Source of the DNA: RGIG9079 sp964567845
Lineage (GTDB): Bacteria; Bacteroidota; Bacteroidia; Bacteroidales; Marinifilaceae
Length of the DNA stretch: 26,165 bases
Direction: 5' to 3'
Assembly (NCBI GenBank): GCA_964567845.1
Contig: CAZMOG010000022.1
Span: 1-26,165 of the forward strand
A program made the position numbers and the translations under genes. The notes beneath the pieces are model-generated. The model was not told where the DNA came from and did not search any database. It saw nothing but the letters and a program-made list of their open reading frames with translations. Positions 14,737 through 22,636 of the stretch are shown here, one piece after another. Position 1 is the stretch's first letter. Each line of letters starts with the position of its first letter.

Positions 14737-16638
14737 ATGAAAAAGACAATAATTGATCTGTTTGAATCTTCGGTAAGGAAGTATCCTAATAATACTTTCT
14801 TGCTTGAGAAGACCAATAAGAAGTTTGAACCAACTACATATGCACAAGTAAAACAAAAGGTTTATGCACTTGGTGCGGGTCTTCAAGCTTTGGGTGTGAA
14901 AAAGGGCGATAATATGGCTCTTTTGAGTGAGGGTAGAAATATGTGGGTTATTGGAGAGTTGGCAATGTTCTATGCCGGAGCTGTAAATGTACCGCTCTCT
15001 ATTAAACTTGAGGAGAGTAACGACCTTCTGTTTCGTTTGCTCCATGGCGATGTTAAGTATATTATGGTGTCGGGAACTCAGTTAAAGAAAATTCGCACCA
15101 TTAAGGAGAAACTTACCGATGTAAAGTATATTATTGTTTTCGATGAACAGCAAACCTATGAAGAGCGTGAGATTGCTTTAGGGCAGGTTATTTCTATGGG
15201 TAATGAGTTTTTGAAGAGTCATACCATGGAGCAGTTCTTAAGTGTGCCCAACTCAATCCAGAATGATGATTATGCAACCATCACCTACACAAGTGGTACA
15301 ACAGCAGATCCTAAGGGGGTTGTGTTGACACATAGAAACTACACTGCAAATGTGGAGCAGGCATTAACCCTTGTCGATATTGATGAGACATGGAGAACAT
15401 TGATTATTTTGCCTCTTGACCACTGTTTTGCCCATGTGGTTGGATTTTATATCATGATGTCGCGTGGAGCAACTGCGGCGACAGTGCAGGTCGGACGCAC
15501 TCCACTTGAAACATTGAAGAATATACCTTTAAATATACGCGAGGTAAAACCTCACTTTATACTTAGTGTTCCTGCTTTGGCCAAGACATTCAAGAAGAAC
15601 ATTGAGCAGGCAATTAAGGCGAAGGGAGAAACAACTGTAAAACTCTTCAATATGGGAATGAAGGTTCGCCAAACTTACTATGGTGAGAGTAATTTGGAGT
15701 TTAAGGGAGTGCGTGCTTTGTTGAAACCGTTGGTGTGGCTGTTTGACAAGATGGTATTCTCAAAAGTTCATGAGAATTTTGGAGGTCAGCTTCGTTTCTT
15801 TATTGGCGGTGGAGCATTGTTGGACAAGGATTTGCAGAAGTTCTATATTGGAATTGGAATTCCAATGTTTCAGGGATATGGATTGTCCGAGGCGACTCCG
15901 GTTCTTTCATCGAACGGGCCTGATAAATACAGATTTGGTTCAAGCGGTAAGTTGGTGAAGCCGTTGGAGTTGAAGATTTGCGATCCCGATGGCAAGGAGC
16001 TTCCTATCGGTGAACTTGGAGAGATTGTTGTTAAGGGCGAGAACGTTATGGCAGGATATTGGAAAAATCCTGAGGCAACTGCCGAGACAGTTCGTGATGG
16101 TTATCTTTACACAGGTGATTTGGGTTACATGAGTAAAGAGGGATTGTTGTATGTGAAGGGGCGTTTTAAAAGTCTTCTTATTTCGAGCGATGGCGAGAAG
16201 TATAGTCCCGAGGGAATCGAGGAGGCAATGGTCGAGCACTCTCCATACATTGATCAGGTAATGTTATACAACAACCAATCTCCATACACAACAGCCTTGA
16301 TAGTTCCCAATAAAGAGAATTTGAAGAAGAGTGTTGCCGAGCGAGGCCTTGATATTAAGACTACCGATGGCGCTAAGGAGGCATTGAAGATTCTTGATGG
16401 TCAGGTTGCCCGCTTTAAGAAGGGGGGCGATATGGAGGGTATGTTCCCGGATCGTTGGTTGCCAAGTTGCTTTGCGGTATTGGCAGAGCCATTCACCGAG
16501 CAGAACCAAATGATTAACAGTACAATGAAGATGGTTCGAGGTAAAATTGAGAAGGCATACTCAGCAAGAATAGAGTATCTGTATACGGCCGAGGGTAAAC
16601 AACTAATGAATGAGCAAAATATTACGGCATTGTCATAG
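14737..16638 (+). CDS. Long-chain fatty acid-CoA ligase (AMP-forming)
   Basis: ANL-superfamily adenylating enzyme, 633 residues, probably activating long-chain fatty acids to acyl-CoA at the inner face of the membrane. Motifs in order: P-loop YTSGTTADPKGV (about residues 188-199), the aromatic/Gly signature FQGYGLSEATPV, the adenylate-binding YTGDLGYMSKEG with the conserved Asp, the hinge KGRFKSLLISSDGEKYSPEGIEE, and near the C terminus MVRGKIEK, whose Lys fits the second-step catalytic Lys. The hinge (FKSLLISSDGEKYSPEGIEE) resembles the FadD15/ACSBG-type group rather than acetyl-CoA synthetases. ATG at 14737; no Shine-Dalgarno. It stands as a single gene between the carB terminator and convergent genes; no plus-strand terminator is obvious after it. 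Family certain, chain-length preference inferred. Confidence 0.9.
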   Translation: MKKTIIDLFESSVRKYPNNTFLLEKTNKKFEPTTYAQVKQKVYALGAGLQALGVKKGDNMALLSEGRNMWVIGELAMFYAGAVNVPLSIKLEESNDLLFRLLHGDVKYIMVSGTQLKKIRTIKEKLTDVKYIIVFDEQQTYEEREIALGQVISMGNEFLKSHTMEQFLSVPNSIQNDDYATITYTSGTTADPKGVVLTHRNYTANVEQALTLVDIDETWRTLIILPLDHCFAHVVGFYIMMSRGATAATVQVGRTPLETLKNIPLNIREVKPHFILSVPALAKTFKKNIEQAIKAKGETTVKLFNMGMKVRQTYYGESNLEFKGVRALLKPLVWLFDKMVFSKVHENFGGQLRFFIGGGALLDKDLQKFYIGIGIPMFQGYGLSEATPVLSSNGPDKYRFGSSGKLVKPLELKICDPDGKELPIGELGEIVVKGENVMAGYWKNPEATAETVRDGYLYTGDLGYMSKEGLLYVKGRFKSLLISSDGEKYSPEGIEEAMVEHSPYIDQVMLYNNQSPYTTALIVPNKENLKKSVAERGLDIKTTDGAKEALKILDGQVARFKKGGDMEGMFPDRWLPSCFAVLAEPFTEQNQMINSTMKMVRGKIEKAYSARIEYLYTAEGKQLMNEQNITALS

Positions 16639-16661
16639 AGTTATAAATAACTTGTGGGTAT

Positions 16662-16698
16662 AAATAAAAGAGGATTAGGCTTAAAGCTTAATCCTCTT
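16662..16698 (-). terminator. Terminator overlapping the 3' end of the SDR gene
   Basis: Inverted repeat AAGAGGATTAGGCTT (16668-16682) with AAGCTTAATCCTCTT (16684-16698), 15 bp with one G-U-type mismatch. On the minus strand it is followed by TTTATTTA. The upstream arm contains the last codons and stop of the SDR gene. On the plus strand no T-tract follows, so it probably works only for the minus-strand operon. Confidence 0.75.
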
Positions 16699-17403
16699 CC
16701 ATATAAATCGGGGGGTATATTTCATAAGTGCAACCGTAATTTTGTAGCGCCAATCAAATATTGCTATACGTTTTCGTTTGGTTATTGCCTTATATATAAC
16801 CTTGCCTACGTAGCCGGGTTTCATGATCATGGGGTAGTTGTTGTTACCGTTTAAAAGGGCAGTCTGAACAAATCCCGGGCGAATATCGGTAAAGGTGATA
16901 TTCAACTTATATGAGCATGATAGTTGCTCCAATGCGTTAATGTATTGGGTTTGAAATGACTTGGTGGCAGAGTAGGCTGCTGCAACTCCGATTCCTCTGC
17001 TTCCGGCAACCGATGTTATTGCTGCGATATGCCCGCCGCTCCTCTCTTTCAAATAGTTAAATGCGGCTGTAATCATTCTGACAAAACCCATTCCATTGGT
17101 AGCGGTAATCTTTAGTTCAACTTCGGGATCCAACTCTCTGTTTTGAAAACCAATACCTGAGCTTAGGAATATGGTATCAACATTGCCGGTATTCTTGAGT
17201 AATTCAATTAATTGCTTGTCGGAATCACTGTCGGTTACATCAATTCTTCCTGTTACAACTCTGTCGGGAGCCATGGCTTTCAATGGTTCAAGCAGTTCTG
17301 TACGTCGTCCGGCTAAACCAACTCGGTAGCCGCTCCTGATGAATAATTTTGCAGCTTCGAATCCCAATCCCGATGTTGCTCCTATTATTACAATATTTTG
17401 CAT
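16681..17403 (-). CDS. Short-chain dehydrogenase/reductase
   Basis: NAD(P)-dependent oxidoreductase of the classical SDR family, 240 residues. The cofactor motif GATSGLG is at residues 8-14, with GRR after beta-2 (an arrangement that favours NADP), then the NNAG-equivalent LSSGIG, the catalytic Ser in ITSVAGS and the YSATK motif (Tyr-x3-Lys). The C-terminal 45 residues are basic with a hydrophobic stretch (AIFDWRYKITVALMKYTP), often seen in membrane-associated SDRs. Its start overlaps the end of the Nudix fusion gene by 16 bases, so the two are translationally coupled. The substrate cannot be told. It ends inside its own terminator hairpin. Confidence 0.9.
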   Translation of the reverse strand: MQNIVIIGATSGLGFEAAKLFIRSGYRVGLAGRRTELLEPLKAMAPDRVVTGRIDVTDSDSDKQLIELLKNTGNVDTIFLSSGIGFQNRELDPEVELKITATNGMGFVRMITAAFNYLKERSGGHIAAITSVAGSRGIGVAAAYSATKSFQTQYINALEQLSCSYKLNITFTDIRPGFVQTALLNGNNNYPMIMKPGYVGKVIYKAITKRKRIAIFDWRYKITVALMKYTPRFIWKRIKL

Positions 17404-18218
17404 AGCTCTTTGTAGATTTCGTTTAACTCACTATCGGAAAACTCTTTATTGTAAATGTGTTCCGGTTGTTCATTTGCAAGTAATATTTCACGCTTCATGC
17501 GTGCAACGGAATCGGTTACCATTTTATTGTGGTCAAAAGCCAGTTCAGGTAGTGAATCAATAGCGAACCATTTTATATTTTGTGCATCGTCGCCGGCCTT
17601 TGGCGATACACTATCTTTGTGAGCCAATGTGCAGTATGTTATGGTAACAACTCTTTCACGAGGATCTCGATCAACATCGGAATATGCTCCAACCTCTTTC
17701 AAATCAGAAACAGTAACCCCGGTCTCCTCGAACATTTCACGTTTTGCGCAGCTTTCAGTGGTCTCGTTTATCTCCATAAAGCCTCCTGGCAAAGCCCAAA
17801 AGCCCTTTTGTGGTTCACCTCCACGTTGGATAAGTAGAATTTCCACTTTGCTATCTTTAAGTGCGAACAGCAAACAATCGGCAGTAATGGCAGGGTGTGG
17901 ATAGCGATAATTATACGATATAATCTTATATTCGTTTCTGCGCTTGGGATTCGCCGGGAACCACCCCTTGTTTACTCTTTCGCGTTGTTCAAAGATCTCA
18001 AGTATGGACCAGAATGACGAGAATGCGAAAACTGCAATAATGGCCGATGTGAATGTATCCCGGATAATAAGGCTAACGGAGATTCCTATTATTCCCATCA
18101 ATAGAAATGCCCACCAGCACTTTGTTCCAAAGTGATACTCAGATTTTATGACTATTGGATGAAACAATCCTATAATCATGAATGTTGCCAAACCTATAAC
18201 TACTCCTTCGTAAAACAT
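17388..18218 (-). CDS. DUF4491-like membrane domain fused to Nudix hydrolase
   Basis: 276 residues. The N-terminal about 95 residues hold three hydrophobic helices (about 5-20, 36-52, 57-75) and the phrases GLFHPIVIKSEYHFGTKCWW and KGWFPANPKRR, which match what I know of the small Bacteroidetes membrane protein DUF4491. Residues about 104-250 form a Nudix domain with an exact Nudix box (Gx5Ex7REUxEExGU) beginning at Gly146-Gly147: GGFMEINE, then REMFEETGV. Such domains hydrolyse nucleoside diphosphates linked to another moiety. The join (NEYKIISYNYRYPHPA) leaves almost no linker and reads in frame without a stop. The C-terminal tail (KMVTDSVARMKREIL) looks like the NrtR/ADPRP-type Nudix regulators' linker, but no clear winged helix remains. 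Promoter element 18 bases upstream; the SDR gene overlaps its end. Substrate unknown. Confidence 0.85.
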   Translation of the reverse strand: MFYEGVVIGLATFMIIGLFHPIVIKSEYHFGTKCWWAFLLMGIIGISVSLIIRDTFTSAIIAVFAFSSFWSILEIFEQRERVNKGWFPANPKRRNEYKIISYNYRYPHPAITADCLLFALKDSKVEILLIQRGGEPQKGFWALPGGFMEINETTESCAKREMFEETGVTVSDLKEVGAYSDVDRDPRERVVTITYCTLAHKDSVSPKAGDDAQNIKWFAIDSLPELAFDHNKMVTDSVARMKREILLANEQPEHIYNKEFSDSELNEIYKELCKIL

Positions 18219-18235
18219 ATATCAAATTTATACTC

Positions 18236-18243
18236 CAAAGTTA
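18236..18243 (-). promoter_or_regulatory. -7 promoter element of the Nudix-SDR operon
   Basis: On the minus strand TAACTTTG, an exact TAnnTTTG match ending 18 bases before the ATG. It sits between the ompA terminator and the Nudix gene, so the operon is transcribed on its own with a very short leader (about 10-12 bases). Confidence 0.55.
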
Positions 18244-18260
18244 TGGATTTTTGTGGATAT

Positions 18261-18292
18261 AAAAAAGGGGCTGAACCAATGTTCAAGCCCCT
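18261..18292 (-). terminator. Terminator of the ompA-like gene
   Basis: On the minus strand AGGGGCTTGAAC, a short loop, then GTTCAGCCCCT with one bulged base, followed by TTTTT. A strong terminator 30 bases after the stop. Confidence 0.9.
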
Positions 18293-18321
18293 AGGTTTTA
18301 TCTGATAGTTAAAGATTGCAA

Positions 18322-19488
18322 TTATTCAACCATCAATACAGTACGGTTCAAACGAGCCTCCTTGAACTGGTTGTCAGAAGATCCAACAGCCTTGATTGTC
18401 AATCTGTCAGCGCTAATACCATACTTGTTGATCAATAGGTCAGCAACGTACTGAGCACGCTTCTCGCTCAACTTCTGGTTGTACTCCTTTGTTCCGGTTG
18501 CGCTATCAGCAGAACCAATGATTGTGAAGTTCTTGCTCTCAGAACCCTCGATAGCTGTCTTAACATAGTAGTCCAAGTTAACCAACTCCTTGCTATCCAA
18601 AGTTGCCTTTCCGATTGGGAAGAACAATGCAACAGGAGCATTTGGAACATCCTTAACTACAGGTCTGTTACGCAAAGCCTCAACCTCGTTGTTCAAAGCC
18701 TTGTTAGCGTTAGCCAACTGAGCATTCTGTGCCTCCAACTCCTTAATACGGTTGTTGTATGGAGTGTAGTCTGCCGGCTCAACTTTCTGAACTCTCTTGA
18801 AGTTTGTCTTACCAACCTTGATTGATACGCCAACAGTAGCTGTTGTCATACCCTCAAGCTTAGAACCACCTGCCTCGCCATCGAAAGTCTGTCCAACAAT
18901 CATCTGCTTACCCTCAAGAGTGATGTCAACACGGTTTGAGATGTAGATCTCGTTGATCAAACCGATAACTCCTGCTGGCTTGTGGTTTGTATAACCTGTC
19001 TTATGAGCGCGAACAATTCCGAATCCAACGTAAGGAATGAAATCCCATCTACGTGTCTCTTTGTATCCGCTGAATGAATTAGACAAGTTCCACATAGCAT
19101 CTGCATGCAAGAAGTGGTAACCGAATTTCTGCTTGTAGTACTCTCCGTCCTGAGCCTTTGCAAATACATTACCTGCAGTTGTCCAACCCTTAGCCTGGAT
19201 TCCTGAATATTGTACACGCGCTCCAACGGTTGGAGTAATCCACTTTCCTGCGTTAATGTCTAGTGCAAATGACATTCTTGGGCCGAAATCACCCTTCCAG
19301 TCGTACTCACCAGTGTAAACGTTAACTCCAACACCTGCTCCGAAGAACCAGTTATCAAAGAATTTGTTTGTCTCGTAAGGACCACGAACAATCTTGCCAT
19401 TAGCGTCGCGATTGCCGTTCTCCTGTGCCATTGCTACAGTTGCACCCATCATAAGAACTGCAGCTAGAAGAATTTTAGTAAACTTCAT
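18322..19488 (-). CDS. OmpA/OprF-family outer membrane porin
   Basis: 388-residue outer membrane protein. A signal peptide is evident (KILLAAVLMMGATVAMAQ, cleavage likely after Ala21). Residues about 40-230 are rich in aromatic/Gly alternating strands (for example FGAGVGVNVYTGEYDW), as in an eight-stranded beta barrel. A short coiled coil follows (IKELEAQNAQLANANKALNN), then the C-terminal OmpA domain (about 285-388) that binds peptidoglycan: GSADSATGTKEYN, LSEKRAQYVADLLI and a final NRTVLMVE. It probably tethers outer membrane to cell wall and may form a slow porin, as in Bacteroides OmpA proteins. Codon use is restricted to preferred codons (AAC, TTC, GTT), typical of a very abundant protein. 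It has an exact -7 element and a 5'-end stem-loop, and a strong terminator. Confidence 0.93.
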   Translation of the reverse strand: MKFTKILLAAVLMMGATVAMAQENGNRDANGKIVRGPYETNKFFDNWFFGAGVGVNVYTGEYDWKGDFGPRMSFALDINAGKWITPTVGARVQYSGIQAKGWTTAGNVFAKAQDGEYYKQKFGYHFLHADAMWNLSNSFSGYKETRRWDFIPYVGFGIVRAHKTGYTNHKPAGVIGLINEIYISNRVDITLEGKQMIVGQTFDGEAGGSKLEGMTTATVGVSIKVGKTNFKRVQKVEPADYTPYNNRIKELEAQNAQLANANKALNNEVEALRNRPVVKDVPNAPVALFFPIGKATLDSKELVNLDYYVKTAIEGSESKNFTIIGSADSATGTKEYNQKLSEKRAQYVADLLINKYGISADRLTIKAVGSSDNQFKEARLNRTVLMVE

Positions 19489-19537
19489 TTTTAAGCGTTT
19501 TTGATTAATAGTTTATTTATAATGTATGTTTTTTTGT

Positions 19538-19560
19538 CAAGATTTATATGCCAAATCTTG
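19538..19560 (-). promoter_or_regulatory. 5'-terminal stem-loop in the ompA-like leader
   Basis: Perfect 8-bp arms CAAGATTT (19538-19545) and AAATCTTG (19553-19560) with a 7-base loop. The -7 element ends four bases before the hairpin on the transcribed strand, so the transcript should begin at or within its first arm. Such hairpins stabilise abundant mRNAs, as in E. coli ompA; here that role is inference. Confidence 0.5.
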
Positions 19561-19563
19561 TTG

Positions 19564-19571
19564 CAAAGATA
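19564..19571 (-). promoter_or_regulatory. -7 promoter element of the ompA-like gene
   Basis: On the minus strand TATCTTTG followed by C, an exact Bacteroidetes -7 element, about 75 bases before the start codon. I see no clear TTG at -33. Confidence 0.65.
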
Positions 19572-19736
19572 TGTATAAAATTGTAAATATCCTACACTCT
19601 TGGTAATAACTTTCTGTTTTTTTTGGTTCATTTATAAAATGTTGATAATTAGAAATTAAAACCGCAATTGAATACGAATTTTTTACTAAATTCGTTGCTC
19701 ATTTCCGGTAGTTTAATAGATATAAGTGATTTTACA

Positions 19737-21368
19737 ATGAAAAGTTTGCATGAATTTCCAAAAGCTATTAGCAATTGTCCATTGCCGTTAGAATTTACTT
19801 ATCCTTTTAATTATGTGCCACATAAATTATCTGTTATGGCTATTAATGACTTATGCAAATTTATCAAAAAAGAGTTGTGTTCTGATGAAATTGTGAGAGA
19901 TGAGATAAACCATGGTAAGATGTTTGGGGTTTTGGTTGTTAAGAGCAATGATGAAATTGGTTATCTTGCTGCTTTCTCGGGCAATATTGCCCACTCGAAT
20001 ATCTATCCTGGCTTTGTGCCTCCGGTTTATGATTTGTTAAATCCATCGGGATTCTTTGTGTCAGGCGAAGAGAATTTGAATTCTATTAACTTGAAGGTAA
20101 AGGAATTTGAAAATTCTGAGAGCTATATGGAGCTACGTGCGGAACATGCTCGCTTAACTTCAGAGTTGAAAGAGTTGAAAGAGTACAATAAAAATCTTTT
20201 AAATAGTTCAAAGGCAAGAAGGGATGAACTGCGTGCGAGTAATCCAAATGATACGAAACTGGAAGCAATATTGGTTGCTGAGAGTCAATTTCTTAAGGCA
20301 GAGTGTAAAAGAAAAGAGCGTGCCAAGCAACAAACGATTCAAATAGTTCAACGGGAATTAGCTGATTATACTAATAGAATTGATGAGTTGAAACTGTTAA
20401 GGAGAGAGAAATCGGCAGAACTGCAAGAGTTGATATTTAAAGAGTTTAAAGTAAGAAATGCAAAAGGGGAAGAGCGCGATTTGCTTTCAATATTCAAGGA
20501 AACCCCTCAGGAATTTCCTCCGGCCGGTGCAGGGGAGTGTGCAGCTCCTAAATTGTTGCAATATGCCTATATCCATGGTTTGGAACCACTTTGCATGGCT
20601 GAATTCTGGTGGGGAGAATCGCCCAAAGATGAAGTTCGTAAACATGGTCATTGCTATCCCTCGTGCAAGAGTAAATGTGAGCCTATTTTGAATTTTATGA
20701 TGCAGGGGTTGAAAGTGGCGGTGAATCCCATTATGTTTCATGGTAGAGATTTCTGGCCCCATGTTATTTATGAAGATGAGTGGATTATGGCTATTGATAA
20801 GCCTTCGGGAATGTTGTCAATGCGCGGTAAGATAGATGTTCCAAGTGTCGATGAGTGGTTGAAGGTTGCATATCCCGGTTGCAACTATTATGTGGTGCAT
20901 AGACTGGATATGGATACTTCAGGAATATTGTTGATTGCCAAGGATTTGGATGTGTATAAATCACTACAGGGATTATTTGCCAAAAAAATAGTTGAGAAGC
21001 GCTATTTCGCTTTGATTTCAGGAGTGCCGAAAGTTAACGAGGGTAGGATTGAATTGCCATTGATTGCCGATATCGATAATAGACCATTTCAAAGGGTGGA
21101 TTTTGTTAACGGAAAAGAGAGCATAACCGAGTATAAGGTATTGAGTAGTAGAAATGGAGTGAGTAGGGTGGAGTTCAGACCTTTGACAGGAAGAACTCAC
21201 CAATTGCGGGTTCACGCTGCACATCTTTTAGGTTTAAATGCTCCCATAGTGGGTGATAATCTTTATGGTAATCCGGGCCGTAGATTGATGCTCCATGCCG
21301 AGAGTGTACAATTTATTCATCCGGTAACCAAATGTAAGGTGGTAATCTCTTCTCCCATACCTTTTTAA
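19737..21368 (+). CDS. RluA-family pseudouridine synthase with long N-terminal extension
   Basis: Probably isomerises specific uridines to pseudouridine in rRNA or tRNA. 543 residues from the ATG at 19737 (MKSLHEFPKAI); an in-frame TTG at 19668 is not preferred, since related proteins begin near this Met as far as I recall. The catalytic domain occupies about 340-540: IYEDEWIMAIDKPSGMLS, the active-site motif HRLDMDTSG with catalytic Asp391, then LTGRTHQLRVH, the usual RluA binding motif. The N-terminal 330 residues are not part of the standard enzyme: a globular part to about 105, a charged coiled coil at about 110-240, and a segment FWWGESPK followed by Cys306, Cys310 and Cys314 (CxxxCxxxC next to two His). 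No S4 domain is seen. It converges on umuC with overlapping stop codons. Family certain, target unknown. Confidence 0.9.
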   Translation: MKSLHEFPKAISNCPLPLEFTYPFNYVPHKLSVMAINDLCKFIKKELCSDEIVRDEINHGKMFGVLVVKSNDEIGYLAAFSGNIAHSNIYPGFVPPVYDLLNPSGFFVSGEENLNSINLKVKEFENSESYMELRAEHARLTSELKELKEYNKNLLNSSKARRDELRASNPNDTKLEAILVAESQFLKAECKRKERAKQQTIQIVQRELADYTNRIDELKLLRREKSAELQELIFKEFKVRNAKGEERDLLSIFKETPQEFPPAGAGECAAPKLLQYAYIHGLEPLCMAEFWWGESPKDEVRKHGHCYPSCKSKCEPILNFMMQGLKVAVNPIMFHGRDFWPHVIYEDEWIMAIDKPSGMLSMRGKIDVPSVDEWLKVAYPGCNYYVVHRLDMDTSGILLIAKDLDVYKSLQGLFAKKIVEKRYFALISGVPKVNEGRIELPLIADIDNRPFQRVDFVNGKESITEYKVLSSRNGVSRVEFRPLTGRTHQLRVHAAHLLGLNAPIVGDNLYGNPGRRLMLHAESVQFIHPVTKCKVVISSPIPF

Positions 21369-22624
21369 ACTTTAATCTCGATAATTTCGTTCCAATCGGT
21401 AGTGTAGCGAGGTGAGGTGTGATTACGATTTGAGAATGAGGTGATTTGTGCCTGTGAGGCAATCGCAATTGTGTTGTTTCCCTGAGTACGGTTTATTGTA
21501 TCGATAGCGCTCATGAGTCTGGCGTGTTTTTCACGATCTACGTTATCAAACAAGGAGCCTTGTGTGGCGTTTTGTGGAACCAGGTCGGTGGCAATCACAC
21601 CTGCCTTTTTGTAGCCGTATCCGCTTTTGAATATCTTTCTCAATAGTGCCGCTGCCACTTTGCATATTTCAAGAGTGCTGTTTGTTGCCACTCCAAAGCG
21701 ATATGTGTGAATATTAAAGTCTTGAGGTTCGTTCTCTTTGTGGCGGTTGGTGTCGATAAAGACTGACAATTGCCATGCACAACTATTCTGGCGACGTAAT
21801 TTTTCCGACATTGTTGCAGCAAATGTTGTAATTGCGCTTCTAAGGTCGTTTATATCGTACATCTCCTTTGCGAAGGATCGAGACACGCAGATGCTCTGTT
21901 TGTCAACAGTTTCATGCTCCATCTTTATGCAGGCCTCGCCCTTTAACTCTTTGTATGTTCTAAGGCCGGTGATAGTCAGTTGTTTATGGACAAACTCTGT
22001 AGGCAGTTGTGTGAAATCCCATGCTGTTCTGATATTCCACATCTTGATTTTTGCAAAGTGGCGACGCCCAATACCCCAAACATCTTCAATTGGAAATTTT
22101 TTCAATACCTTCTCAATGTCTTCAGGGCGGTGCATGTAACAGCAGCCATTTAGTGCCGGGTACTTTTTGCAAAGTTTGCCGGCAATTTTTGCCAATGTTT
22201 TTGTTGGTGCAATACCAATGCTTACAGGGATTCCTGTGTTTTTCCGAATTTTTTTTGCAAGGGCGAGGCCTAAATCGTGAAGCTCATCTTCGGCAATGCC
22301 ATCGAGGTTTAAAAATGCCTCGTCGATAGAGTAGATTTCAATGTTGGGTACTGTTGAACGAAGAGTGGTCATTACGCGATTGCTCATGTCCCCATATAGT
22401 TGGTAGTTGCTGGAAAAGACTGTAACATTCTCACGCTCAATCAGCGAGCGGACTTGATAGAGCGGAGTGCCCATCTTGATGCCGAGTGCTTTTGCCTCGT
22501 TTGAACGTGCAACAATGCAGCCGTCATTGTTTGAAAGAACCACAACGGGTTTGCCGTTCAAGTCGGGTCGGAATGTCCGTTCGCACGATACAAAAAAGTT
22601 GTTACAATCGCAATGTCCTATCAT
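21365..22624 (-). CDS. umuC: Y-family DNA polymerase, UmuC-like
   Basis: Catalytic subunit of a Pol V-like translesion polymerase, 419 residues (E. coli UmuC 422). The N-terminal palm/fingers motifs are intact: first metal Asp in IGHCDCNNFFVSCE (Asp6), the steric-gate region Asn/Phe, SNNDGCIVARSNEAKALGI, and the second metal motif YSIDEAF. The little-finger region is followed by a C-terminal segment with DLVPQNATQGSLFDN, where QxxLF-type beta-clamp binding peptides occur (here QGSLFD). The gene follows umuD by 12 bases on the same strand, so the two are one operon and the polymerase is expected to act with processed UmuD dimers. Its stop codon overlaps that of the convergent RluA gene. Confidence 0.93.
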   Translation of the reverse strand: MIGHCDCNNFFVSCERTFRPDLNGKPVVVLSNNDGCIVARSNEAKALGIKMGTPLYQVRSLIERENVTVFSSNYQLYGDMSNRVMTTLRSTVPNIEIYSIDEAFLNLDGIAEDELHDLGLALAKKIRKNTGIPVSIGIAPTKTLAKIAGKLCKKYPALNGCCYMHRPEDIEKVLKKFPIEDVWGIGRRHFAKIKMWNIRTAWDFTQLPTEFVHKQLTITGLRTYKELKGEACIKMEHETVDKQSICVSRSFAKEMYDINDLRSAITTFAATMSEKLRRQNSCAWQLSVFIDTNRHKENEPQDFNIHTYRFGVATNSTLEICKVAAALLRKIFKSGYGYKKAGVIATDLVPQNATQGSLFDNVDREKHARLMSAIDTINRTQGNNTIAIASQAQITSFSNRNHTSPRYTTDWNEIIEIKV

Positions 22625-22636
22625 TTCATTTTACTG

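Noticed and set aside
18223..18230. Second TAnnTTTG match (TAAATTTG, minus strand) before the Nudix gene.
   Set aside because: It ends only four bases before the ATG, leaving no leader; the match at 18236-18243 is the better promoter.
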